Assembly: GCA_947311845.1 (NCBI GenBank)
Contig: CAMZMU010000027.1
Coordinates: 42,000,853-42,064,852 of the forward strand
Length of the DNA stretch: 64,000 nucleotides
Reading direction: 5' to 3'
From: Poa pratensis
Taxonomy: Eukaryota; Streptophyta; Magnoliopsida; Poales; Poaceae
In this document: piece by piece, positions 1 to 10,900 of the stretch
How the letters are laid out: each line of letters starts with the position of its first letter
Position numbering within the stretch: the stretch's first letter is position 1
Notes under the pieces: model-generated
Seen by the model: only the letters and a program-made list of their open reading frames with translations
Told to the model about the DNA's origin: nothing
The model's database searches: none
Translations under genes and position numbers: made by a program

Positions 1-1957
1 AAGTGCACATTTGCCACCGATAAGCTCATTTTCTTGGGTTTTGTTGTTTCTTCGAATGGTGTTGAAGTTGATGAAGCAAAGATAGAAGCTATTCGTTCTT
101 GGCCTTTTCCTACGTCACTTGAGGAGTTGAGACGTTTCATGGGTTTTGCCGGATTTTATCGCCGATTTATCAAAGATTTTTCAACAATTGCATGCCCTCT
201 CCATGATCTTACAAAGAAGAATGTGCCTTTCATTTGGGGCCATGCACATGATTTTGCTTTCAATGAGCTCAAGAGGTTGTTAACCCAAGCCCACTACTTG
301 CACTTCCGGATTTTTCCAAAACTTTTGAAATTGAATGCGATGCAAGTGGTTTGGGTATTGGAGGAGTTCTCATGCAAAATGGTAGACCCATCGCATACCA
401 TAGTGAGAAACTAGATGGAGCTCGCTTGAATTATCCAATTTATGACAAAATTGTATGCTTTGGTTCGTGTTTTGGATGTTTGGCAACACTACCTTCGTCC
501 TAAGGAGTTTGTCATCCATTCCGACCATGAATCGTTGAAATATTTGAAAAGCCAAACAAATTTGAACAAAGACATGCTAAGTGGGTTGAGTTCATTGAGT
601 CTTTCACCTTTGTAATCAAATACAAGAAAGGTAAAGACAATGTGGTTGCGGATGCATTATCCCGCAAGACCAACCTACTTACACGTCTTGATATTAGTGT
701 TTTGGGCTTGGAGAGATAAAGGATTTGTATGCCACCGATACTTTCTTTGGAACATTTTTGCTAAATGCTTGGAGAACAAAGGGATTGAGGATTCCATTTG
801 CACAAAGGGTTCTTGTTTAAGGCTAACAAACTTTGTATTCCCGAGTCTTCGCTTCGTTTGCTCCTTTTGAAGGAATCACATGGAGGAGCACTCATGGGAC
901 ACTTTGGACGCGACAAGACCTTCGCCATGCTCTCCACCAACTACTTTTGGCCACATGTACCGCGACGTAAACCGTCTTGTCGCCGATGTTCTACATGTCT
1001 CAAAGCTAAGTCACACTAAACTCTCATGGCTTGTATACCCTTTACCAATTCCACATGGACCTTGGTCCGATATTGCCATGGATTTTGTGTTGGGATTACC
1101 ACGCACTAAAACAAACAAGGATTCCATATTTGTTGTCATTGATCGATTCTCTAAGATGGCACACTTCATACCATGCAATAAGACCGACGATGCTTCACAC
1201 ATTGCAACTTTGTTTTTTAGGGAGATCGTTCGTCTTCATGGAGTGCCAAAGACCATCGTTTCGGATCGTGACGTCAAGTTCGTGAGCTACTTTTGGAAGA
1301 CATTGATGGCCAAGATGGGAATCAAGCAACTCTTCTCCACCGCCTATCACCCTCAAACGGATGGTCAAACCGAAGTGGTGAACCGAAGTCTATCCACGCT
1401 CCTTCGTGTGTTGATCAAGCCAAACTTGAAGAATTGGGAGGAGTGCATCCCATGCCGAGTTCGCCTACAATCGAGCACAACACCGAGCAACAAAGAGAAG
1501 CCCATTCGAGATCGTATATGGTTTCAACCCATACACCGCTTTGGACATGCTACCACTACCACTACGTGAACAAACAAGCATGGACTTCGACAAGCGAGCC
1601 GCCCACATGAAGAAGCTACATGAGGATACAAGAATAACACTTGAGAAGCACAATGAAGACCTTGCTAAGAAGATGAACAAGAACAAGCGCGCCATGATAT
1701 TTGAAGAAGGAGACCTAGTGTGGCTACACCTTCGCAAGATGCTTTGGATGCGAGGAAGTCCAAGCTTCACCCACGGGAGACGGACCTTCAAGGTCTCAAG
1801 CGCATCAACGACAATGCGTACAAGATCGACATCGCCAACTCCAAGTACTTGGTGCATGACACCTTCAATGTCGCCGACTTATCCCCATACCATGGGACTT
1901 CAAGCGATGAGGAAGACAAGAGTCGAGGACGACTCTTTCCCAAGGGGGGGGGGGAGA
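1..1957 (+). pseudogene. Ty3/gypsy retrotransposon pol, 3' part, frameshifted
   Basis: This is the downstream half of a Ty3/gypsy polyprotein; the 5' part lies outside the window. From base 1 the frame reads the end of reverse transcriptase (a K-C-x-F ... FLGFVVS segment, then RRFMGFAGFYRRFIKDFS) and leads into RNase H, which is spread over several frames from about 290 to 665. A zinc-binding HHCC region (about 840-1015) and an integrase core follow (about 1075-1460). The core shows D in AMDF, D in VSDRD and E in QTEVVNRS. The C-terminal part (about 1540-1957) ends with a NVADLSPY motif typical of gypsy integrase tails. Frameshifts near 290, 450 and 570, a stop near 1016 and a break near 1450 show the copy is dead. 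Identity as Ty3/gypsy rests on the RT-RNaseH-INT order. I do not assign a named family. Confidence 0.93.
1942..1957 (+). other. Polypurine tract of the gypsy element
   Basis: A purine run (AA, eleven G, then AGA) lies immediately upstream of the LTR start. This is the expected plus-strand primer for reverse transcription and fixes the LTR boundary. Confidence 0.85.
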
Positions 1958-2926
1958 TGATGTAGTGCACCCTACACAAGACACGCCAAGTGGGCCAATG
2001 ACAAGAGAACGAGTCAAAGCCCTACATGAAAAGGTGAATTCGCTCCTATCCTCTTGTGATCTTGATGATTCCATGAATGGTTTGCTACCTCAAGCTAGCG
2101 TTCTATGCATACTCAGGAATGAAGCCCCAAGGAGCCCCATGAGTCGATGGATGAAGATGAGGAAGTTGGACAAGACTCGAGTCAACAAGAAGAAGAGAAG
2201 AAGGGAGAAAAGAACTAGGAGCAGCGGCACTACCGCCGGGATAACCGGTACTACCGCTGGGAAGCTACCGCCGTCGCTACCGCCGAAGACGGCGTTCTGC
2301 CTCGCGTCCCGGTACCGAGCGGTACCGCCGCCAGTACCGCTGGAGGTACCGCCGACGTGGGATGAGGCGCTCCCTACCCGCACCAGCGGTACTACCGCCT
2401 ATCCCAGCGGTACTACCGCTCGTGCGGGATCAGATCGGGTGGAGGACCCATGTAACTTCTCCCACCATCCCCTTTTTGGTCAACACTACTTATAGGACCC
2501 CTTTGGCTCAGATCTAGGGTTAGACTATGTTGAGATTGAGTTGAGCTTAGCTCCTTTCCATCCTTTGGATGTTGCCTCTTTGTGAGATGCCTCTTCGTGA
2601 GATGCCTCTGCGTGAGATGAATCAAGGCCTCCCCATGTGGAGATGAACTCCTCCGTGTAATTGCGATTACTTGCCTCTCACTGCGGTGATTGGATCGGTA
2701 GATTCGACCGGTGAGACAAACGAATCTTAGAGTAAGTGTGCTTGCATCTCTTGAGGACCAGGGGCTACCCTTGGGGCGTGTTACCGGTCGATTGGTTGCT
2801 TGTGTCTTGCTAGTTATCCTACTTTGCTCCTTTTGTGTTTGGTTGTTCTTCATGTTCATCATTGTGTTCTTGTGTTCTTCGTCAATTTCACTCAAATCCG
2901 TGAAGATCGGGACCGCACCTACATCA
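1958..2926 (+). repeat. 3' LTR of the Ty3/gypsy element (969 bp)
   Basis: The LTR begins TGATGTAG directly after the polypurine tract and ends CTACATCA, a perfect 8-bp inverted terminus with the standard TG...CA ends. The next five bases, GGTAG at 2927-2931, should be the target-site duplication; its partner would lie upstream of the window. The LTR interior holds many GGTACTACCGC-type motifs (2225-2430) and a short tandem of GTGAGATGCCTC-like units near 2580-2620. The apparent long ORFs inside it are low-complexity and not considered genes. Confidence 0.9.
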
Positions 2927-3107
2927 GGTAGGGTAAACGGCTCCATTTCTAAGCAAAAATGGTGGACTCGCTGAAAAATGTCTTTTAAATGAGCTCCAAA
3001 GGTAGGGTAAACGGCCCCATTTCTAAGCAAAAATGGTGGTCTCGCTGAAAAATGTCTTTCAAATGAGCTCCAAAGGTAGGGTAAACGGCCCCATTTCTAA
3101 GCAAAAT
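2927..3107. repeat. 74-bp tandem repeat, about 2.4 copies
   Basis: Units start with GGTAGGGTAAACGG at 2927, 3001 and 3075, so the period is exactly 74 bp. The third copy stops near 3107. The gypsy LTR ends precisely at the first unit boundary, so the retrotransposon inserted within this array and its target duplication GGTAG is also the start of the unit. Confidence 0.9.
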
Positions 3108-3299
3108 TTGCAAACTGAAGTGGATTTTGGCACACCAAATGGGGATTTACACACACAATTGGAAACGTCAAGCACAAGACCTTGCCAAATTTCATGGTAG
3201 TACAAATTGGACTTGCCCTTGCCAAATTATAAAATAGATCAACAACTAATAACTAAATTGGCACTTGTCCTTAATAAATCAACTAATAACTAAAATGGA

Positions 3300-3824
3300 C
3301 TACCACTCGTCCTCATCATCGGAAACCTCCACCGACTCGGCCTTGCCCTTGCCCCTGCCCTTGCCCTTGGAATCGACCTCCATTGGGGCGTTGCTGTTCG
3401 ACGGCGACCACATGACCTTCTTCTTCCCCTTGCTCTCCGAGTTGATCTTGAGCCGTTGCTGCTCGGCGCCGGAATGCTTGGCCAGCTCCGTGGCTTTATG
3501 GTCGGCCATGGCCCAGGCCATACCCGGGTCCAGGACCTCCTCCTTCCAGGCCATGGTCCAGTCCATACCCTGGTCGTCCTCGTCGTCCTTGTCGGACATG
3601 TCGATGAAGGGAATAGGATCGGGAGCAATGGCCCTGCCCCTGCCCCTTGGAGACTCTCCGGATCGTGCAATCTCGATCCTTGAACGCATCTTGCTCAAAC
3701 TTGGAGGAGTACGCGCACGCCCACGCCCCATGTCGCTTCCCTCGCTTGCCTCAAGAAACCAAGAATAGCGGACGTGGCGGCAGCGGTTCGAGCTGGGAGT
3801 GGAGCTGCCATCACCAAGAGCCAT
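3300..3824 (-). CDS. Hypothetical acidic/basic low-complexity protein, 174 aa
   Basis: I do not recognise this protein. The chosen ATG (3822-3824, context CCATGG) gives 174 residues. The N-terminal third contains a short C-x-H-V-R-Y-S-W-F stretch and RGRAR. The middle is acidic (DKDDEDDQGMDW). The C-terminus is a basic KGKGRGKGK tract followed by SDDEDEW. An A/T-rich TTTTAAAAGG at 3905-3914 lies about 85 bases upstream on the same strand and could serve as a TATA box. It sits between transposons and no introns are apparent. It could be a gene fragment or a transposon-borne ORF; low complexity makes coding status uncertain. Confidence 0.35.
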   Translation of the reverse strand: MALGDGSSTPSSNRCRHVRYSWFLEASEGSDMGRGRARTPPSLSKMRSRIEIARSGESPRGRGRAIAPDPIPFIDMSDKDDEDDQGMDWTMAWKEEVLDPGMAWAMADHKATELAKHSGAEQQRLKINSESKGKKKVMWSPSNSNAPMEVDSKGKGRGKGKAESVEVSDDEDEW

Positions 3825-3914
3825 GGAGAGATAAGGGACTGGGAGAAGGTGTCTAGGAGAGGAAGAGGGGATTTGTGAGCACAATGGGCAAGGAGATGGC
3901 TCCTTTTAAAACCA

Positions 3915-4693
3915 TCTGCGGTCTGGACGGCGTCGCGGTCTAGACGGCAGTAATGGCGATCGGGCATTGATTCGGCTCCAGACTGCTCAGCTTGCACCAG
4001 GACAGAGTAGGCAAGAGAGACGCGAGGACGGCGGAGCAGATGCGCGGCCGGGCCGGCACTGTAGGCGGCGAGGCAGCTTTTTGCCGGCAGGGGGCACGCC
4101 ATTGAAGGTGCGGCGCAAATTTGGGGACATCGAGCACAGGCATGGACGCGCACGTACGACTGCATGCAAGCACTCCGCCGCCGCTGGCCCCACTTGCAAG
4201 CTTTAAGTGGGACGGGGTGCATGCACTTCGCTGGGCCCACATGTAACAGGTTTGTTAACGGTCAAAGGGTTTGACCAGATGGAAACGGCCGTCTTCGCCA
4301 TCCGCGGGACATGTGCGAGTCAGCCAGGGCATGGACGAGAGAAACTATGCGGGTAGGGCACAAACAGATTAACTAGAGCGAACCAGGGCACAGAAGCAAT
4401 AATCCCTTTTTCTATTGTGGGGTGCCGGAAGCGAACGAAGTTTTTATAAAATTGCAGGATTAAGGGTTTGTTTGGTTTAAGGGAGTGGATTAAAGAAAAA
4501 TACAAGAATTTTTTTTTATCTCGGTTTCAAAATCCCACATGGACCTCTTGCTACATAAGGGCCTATGAAATTTATTTAGAAATCGGGAATTGCACATCGC
4601 CCAAGCCCATTAACTATGACATTCCAAACTGAACACACGTTTTGAACACACTGACCAGACACACTATTTAGGCATGTTTGATTCGCAGGACTC
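3915..4693. other. Intergenic stretch, no gene seen
   Basis: This stretch is GC-rich to about 4330, then AT-rich. Open frames here lack codon structure or recognisable domains. A GGGTTTGTTTGGTTTAAGGG segment near 4465-4485 resembles a Tourist-type MITE terminus, but no partner was found. Confidence 0.5.
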
Positions 4694-4696
4694 TAA

Positions 4697-6608
4697 GGGC
4701 ATCTCCAGTCGCCCCCAGCGTCACCAGGGCGCAAAATTACGCCGTTTGGTCCAAATAGTGCCGTTTTTCTACCAGCCGCCCCAGAAGACCAAATAGCGCC
4801 GTTTCGGCGTTATTTAGCGCCGTCGCTTCCAGGCGGAACCCAGCCGTTTGGGGGGCGAAATGGCGTGAAACACAACGCGGGCCAGCGATGTCAGTGATGC
4901 GGAAGAAAATGGTGCGGAACAGAAACGCCCGTGAGCAGCCGCGCCTATCCTCTCGGTTCCCGCGCCGGTCAAAGGCAGCCGGAGTAATGACCCGTCGCTT
5001 CGAAGTCCAAACGAAGGGCACGCGACACAGTAATGGCGCGCCACCGCCCGTTCGCCTGGCCTCGCCGCGCTATATAATCCCCCGCCCTCGCCGTCCCTTG
5101 CCACACAAACTCTCGCCGTCCCTTGCTCTCCCTCTCCCCTCTCTCGCCGTCCACAAGCCACCGCACGCAGCAATGGCCGACGACGCCGCCGCCGCCAACG
5201 GCTTTGGACGCCGCCACCTCCACAAGCACGAGGCATGGGCGTTGTACCACGCGGGCTACCCCACGCCGCCGGACATGCGCGTCCCCGGCGCCTCCGGCGG
5301 CCAGGGATCATGGCACCTCAGCCAGGGCGGCATCCCCGTGCCTCTCATCCCGGTGGGGGTGGAGCGTGACTACGCCATCGCCGAGGTCATCGACGGCCTC
5401 ACCCCGGAGCAGGCGGCGGATCCACGCTGGAGGCCGGAGGGCAACGACGCCTTCTGACGGCGTACTTCCAGCGCCGCCGCGAGCAGGACCTCGCCGACAG
5501 AGGCAACAACGGCCAGGTGGAGGGCCGCCACAACTCGAAGGGCCGCAAGCGGTGGTGGGGCGGCAATGGCCGGAACCTCCAGTGGGTGATGGACTACATC
5601 GCCGCCGGCAACGAGCCCCGGCTCACCATTCCGCCCGCGCACGTGGCTGCCGCGGCGGATGGGAGCCGCGAGCTCCTCCTCCGCCACCTCCTCCTCCTCC
5701 GGCGCGCGATCGGCGCCTCTGGGTTTGCGCTCCGCCCCTCCCTTCCACACGCCTCCTTCCCTCAACTCCGGGCGGCCTGCCCCCATGCGCAGTGGCACGC
5801 TGCGCATCAACGAGCGCCAGCGCCGTGGAGCCTCTTCCGCCGCCTCGTCAAGCCCAAGACGGAGTGGCAGCGCCCGCGGAGTACCTTAAGGCGGCGACGG
5901 AGCTGGGGGAGCCGGAGGAGGAGTTCCCCGGCCAGAGGGCGCTCGAGGAGGCCTCCTTCAACACCGTCCAGCCGGCGCCAGACGACGTCGCCGACGACTG
6001 GAGCCTCGAGGACTTCACGGCGGAGGAACTAGAGCGGCGACGCCAGATCCTCGCCGACCTGGAGCGCAAGCGTGAGGTCGAGCGGCGCCAGAAGGCGGCG
6101 TTGGAGCGCGCGGCCAACCGAGTCCGCCGCATTCCGCCTCCACCTCTAGGGTCGGAGTACTACAAGCTCGACCCTAGCGACAACGAGGAGGAGGATGACG
6201 CCTACAGGCAGGCCATGCTGCTGAGCAAGTGGCATGGCGGCGGCGACGGCGCATGCCCGAGCGCTCCCCGCGATGGCTCAGACGACGACAGTGACGGCGG
6301 CGACTACAACCAGATGATCTACAGCCGCCTGGGCATTAACAAGATCGCCGAACAAATAGTTTTAAGTTTTTTAAGTTTTAGTTTGAATCTATACTATGTA
6401 ATCACCGAATTTCCGCCAAATATGAATGAAATTCGCCTTCTTGCAATTTTTCCAGTGTCTCCCGCCGTTTTTGAATTTCTGGACCGAAATTTGGGTTTGG
6501 ACACGGCTGGAAAACGCGCCCCCAGAATTCAGAATAGCGCCGTTTGCCCCCAGGCCGGCCCAAAATAGCGCCGTTTTTGGCCCTAGGGCACAACGACTAG
6601 AGATGCCC
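4697..6608 (+). mobile_element. PIF/Harbinger-like non-autonomous element A (1912 bp)
   Basis: The ends are GGGCATCTCCAGTCG at 4697 and CGACTAGAGATGCCC ending at 6608. They form an imperfect 15-bp terminal inverted repeat flanked by direct TAA duplications (4694-4696 and 6609-6611). A 3-bp TAA/TTA target duplication with these termini points to the PIF/Harbinger superfamily. Subterminal regions at both ends repeat GCGCCGTTT-type motifs. No transposase is visible; the interior is a GC-rich gene-like region on the plus strand. Confidence 0.85.
5173..6380 (+). pseudogene. Frameshifted cargo gene of element A (WHLxQ/IPVP family)
   Basis: Coding-like sequence is split across frames. It opens at ATG 5173 (context GCAATGG), reads 94 codons to a stop at 5455-5457, continues from 5460 in a second frame (YFQRRREQDLADRG, then WVMDYIAAGNEP), passes through a RSGTLRINERQRRG segment near 5788, and finishes in a third frame with LVKPKTE and an acidic/coiled-coil stretch (AEELERRRQILADLERKR) up to about 6330. 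Residues 22-57 carry W-x3-H-x6-PD-M-R-V-P and WHLSQGGIPVP. The same residue spacing occurs in the intact ORF of the element at 62021-63729, so the two are homologous. CG-rich codon use unlike the flanks supports former coding. Function is unknown. Confidence 0.65.
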
Positions 6609-6611
6609 TAA

Positions 6612-7942
6612 CACCGTAGTACAAAAACATTGGAATGTGACAAAAATTGGTGAGCGGTACCTTTTTCAAAAAATAAATATGAATTGCACTTTCCACACAA
6701 ATAAAAAACCTTTTTAGCAATCTCTAGAAAAGGTCCACTTCGTGTGTAAACCTGCGGGCCGCGGCCTTCCGCTTTCTTCCGCATTTCCTTCCAGACCTCC
6801 ATTTGATCTGGACTCTCTTTACTCTGCCGAACTACGCCGATGCAGACCATCAAAAAAAAAAAGACCGATGCAGCCGTTTGCCATTTTATTGCATTAGAGC
6901 CGGTATCCTGTCGGTTTGTAAACGCGAGATACTGTTTGTGCTTTGCCGCTTTTCACAGGAATATCACGTGGACATAAACAACAAATTGAACTGTAAATTC
7001 AAAAATTAGGCAATCAAGGGAACTAACAGAAATGAAATCTTCACAAGTTCTTTGTCATCCATGGCAAAGGACATGATCATGATTTTCTTTTCACATATTG
7101 GAATCTAAATGTGTCACCACCCTAAACCGTAGTAACAAAATTTGGCTCTTGCCAGAACACCGGCGGGTCGTAGCCCTCGATCGGGACTCCTCCTTATGCC
7201 CCTCTTTGGCGTGCGCATCCGCGCGCCGAAGGAGCCCCCCTTAGCACGGTGCACTGCTCGATTTCGGTCGAACTCCTTTACCATGCGATAGAGGAGGGCA
7301 CGTGGCGGCTACACGCTTCATCTGCTCCTTATCGGAGTTGTAGCTATTATCGTGTGAGGTCGGGCAATGCCTTTTGTGCCCGCCCCCAAGCTCAGTTGAG
7401 GCACCACACGACCACATGGGATGCAGCGGTGCCGGACTTTTACGCTTCGGGGAGTAAAAATGTCGCCAGTGGGGGAATGCAACAGGATGTGACCTGTATC
7501 GAGCCCTCAACACGGTAGAAAAATAGGGGCGGGGGCCTGCGAAGCCACTCTAAAACGTTCACGAGCCGGCAGCTATACAGCCTTAGTTTTGGCAAAAAAA
7601 AAAAAAAAAGAAGAGCCCCAAACCGTATAGTCGTTAGGATTTTTCAGTTTTAGGCGGTTTAAGGGTTCAGCTAGAGATGCTCTTACACTCCAACTGCTAA
7701 CACGGCCCGGCGAGCTTGAAGAAGCTAATCTGACACTGACCCGTGTCTTGCATGAATCATTTCCTCGTCGGGATTTTTGGAATATACAAATCCGCTCTAG
7801 CTTCTTTCGCATGCATCTACCTACAATTGAAGACCTTATAGCTTTAATATATGTACACATTAGTACATTACCATCAGGAAGAGGATATATACAAACACTG
7901 ACGGATGATATAATAGTACAGAGGCACGATTCTAGCTATAGC
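6612..7942. other. Intergenic, decayed transposon relics
   Basis: No gene is seen. A terminus-like sequence at 7672-7686 (CTAGAGATGCTCTTA) resembles the ends of TTA-duplicating MITEs, but its partner is absent, so it is a relic. A poly-A run lies near 7594-7608. The stretch adjoins the 3' end of the CCDC25-like gene and should hold its 3' UTR near 7850-7942. Confidence 0.45.
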
Positions 7943-10900
7943 TCACACGAAGTCATCCTCCACTTCCTGCATGGACTTGCCGGCGGAAGCAATCTGGCGG
8001 TTGGAGGTCATCTTCTCGGCGACCATGAGGCCCTTGTAGCTCCGTATCTCGGCCTGCCGCTCCTTCACCACCCTCTCCATTTCATCCCTACGCTTCTGCA
8101 CACAAAATATACGCGTTTAACTACTAATGTTCTTCGCAGGGTTCATCGTTTCAACATGCCGGGGTTAAATTTGGAGGGTTGAGATTCAAGCATGTATGCG
8201 TGCCTTGTCTTTCAATTGCAACTTCCTCTCGGCCTTCTCCGCCGCATTTGATGCGTCTTTCTCGGCTATAAACGCAGACATATGAAGGAATACAGAGATA
8301 AGAAGTCGCAAAAAAAAAAAAATCCAGAGATAAGTCTACTGCCCGTACAAATTAGAAAACGAAATGGAGACTTGTGTATGGGTATATATGTATGTACCTT
8401 TGAGGTCTGGTCGGCGTTCTACCCTGGTCTTGTGCAACCTGTTGAGGATCTCGTTGACACGCTTCTCCACCGTCAAGATGTGGACCTGTTGGTGATCGGT
8501 ACACACTGTATGAATACTTATTTAGTGCAAAAATGGAACCCAATTGATTAATTTAGCCCCCGTAAGAAATCAAGCATGCAGGTAGCTAGTGTCAGTTAGC
8601 AGAGACAGGCTGCTAGCCTGCTATCAAGCTACACTGGCTATGAATTGGCGGCTTTCGTATTCCATGGAATGTTCACAATTATTTTGCAACACAACTAATC
8701 TACTCGTGGAGGCTCCTTGTTATGCAATTATTGTTCATACATAGAGGCTCCTATCAAGCTACACTGGCTATGAATTGGCAGCTTTCGTATTCCATGGAAT
8801 GTTCACAATTATTTTGCAACACAACTAATCTACTCGTGGAGGCTCCTTGTTATGCAATTATTGTTCATAAATAGATACATAGAGCTCTTTCATGGTGATT
8901 GGCACGGATCTATCGTGGTGCCGTCGCAACTGTGGCCCCTGAATTTTCTTAGCCATTAATTAAGAAGTGATTTTTATTAGCCGTTGATTAAAATTCACGT
9001 AGTCTTCGGAAAAAAACAGCCCGTAATGCTAGTTATGTTCGACTCCATACATGTCATCGTGTAGTACAAGACGGTCCATGTCCTTCCGCCATCCTAGTCC
9101 GATCTAACGCCGCGTCTTCTGACCGGCGATATCGGAGCCGCTCTCCACGACCTGGCCGGACGCAGCGGCGGCAGGCGACAGCTCTGAGGCGGACTGGAGT
9201 TGAACGAAGGTGAAACATCTTTTCTACATCGTTCTTAAAGCATGATCATGGTACTACATCGTTCTTATAGGCCGGAGACGGCACCCGCGCCCAGCTACCT
9301 CTGAGGATGACGACGACGACGAGCGCATCCGGCCACACGAGGGGAGGTGGAGAGGCCGGCGACGGCGTCCGCGCCCGACTACTCGGAGGGGGGTGGAGGA
9401 GGCTGGCAGCCGCGCCCGAATCCTGTACTGGAGGGTGACGAGGCCCAGCGACGGAGCCCGCCCGCATCTTGGAGGGAAGGTGGAGGACGCCCGGCGACGG
9501 CAACCACGCCTGCATCTTGGCGCATGCTGGAGGGAAGGTTGAGGACGCTTCAGCGACGACACCCGCGCCGCATCTTGTAGAGGAGGTGGAGGAGGCGTCA
9601 CACGTCAGACGGCGCCCGCGCCCGTGCTGGAGGGAAGGTGGAGGAGGCCGACGACGGCGTTGGCGATGGCGGCCGTGCCCGAGCCGGTGGATGAGAAAGA
9701 GTGGGAGGAGATTAGGGTGAGAGAAAGCGAGTGAGTAAAAGGGAAAAAATAAACTAAAAATAAATTCTACGTATAGGTCCCACATTTACGTGGTACTGGC
9801 CCCACAATTTTTATACCCTTCCCACAAAAATTTGGTATCGCTCCCATGCAAATTTCGGTTCCGCGGACCGTTCGATACCGTCTGTCTGGCTCCGACATTT
9901 TTCACACAGTTAGACTGCGGTGGATGAACGCTTATTGAAAATGCCAACCACCTAAAAAAAACTTTTTAAGAAACTTAATGCTGGCCTTATGCAACTTGGC
10001 CAATATTAAAGCGACATAATCAGGTCGAGCATATTTTATCATAAAAAGTTACTAAAACCGGTACAATTGACAGCAAAGTGAAGGCGGGAGTACTGTTCAA
10101 CAATTACTGTATTACTAAAAGTAATTACCAGCCGAGGGATGTGGAAGCCAACTTGGCCGACATCCATCGATGGCCCCTTCTTGAGATTAGACCATGACGT
10201 GTACACCACCTCGACATTGTTCATCTTGTTTCCTGCACGACAAACACATGCATCATGCACGCATGTATTTAGCATTATTGATCCAACCTAATTATCACGT
10301 ACTGCCTACGATCACAATCACTCGGCCACTCGATCGGGTATGTAGACATGAATTGAATCGGATAATGCAGCGGGGCCATGCATGCACACTTGCACAAAGG
10401 GCGCCAATAATTACTTCTATAAAGGTCCGTAGCCTACCCGCCATATGCCCCCATCTGCCCCTCACGGTGATTTCCATGCGTTGGATTTGCTTTGAACAGG
10501 GTAAAAAGCATTGATGTTTCACCTGGCGCCGTTAGATGCGGTGAATCCGTTTGTTACAATTTGACCGAGGGGCACAGGCGCTGACGGCTGGGGCCAGTTT
10601 TCTATGGGCTAGGGATGTCAGCCAAAGTGCGTGGGCGCGCGTCCGAGGACGCTTGTCTGTTCGCCGCGCCGAAGAGGCGTTTTACTGTGCGCTCGTCTAT
10701 CCGCGCAGCGAAAAGGACGGTGAAAACCCTACCCTCTCTTCCCAATCCCCTCGCGTGCCTCCTTCCCCAATCGCCTCCCATGTTTCTCCTCCCCCAATCC
10801 CCACCGCCACGCGCCTCCTCTGCCCCTCACTCCCTTCTTCCCTGCGTTCAGCAGGAAGTTCTGAGCCGCTGATGTGTTCTCCTCGGTGCTCAACAGGAGG

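Noticed and set aside
2090..2495. Long open frames on both strands in the gypsy LTR
   Set aside because: They run through GGTACTACCGC-type repeats and have no domain; they are a by-product of LTR composition.
7672..7690. Complete MITE ending at CTAGAGATGCTCTTAC
   Set aside because: No matching inverted end was found upstream within 1 kb; only a relic terminus can be claimed.
9246..9785. 179-aa minus-strand ORF in intron 3
   Set aside because: It is a product of GC-rich degenerate repeats, lies between two confirmed exons and has no recognisable domain.
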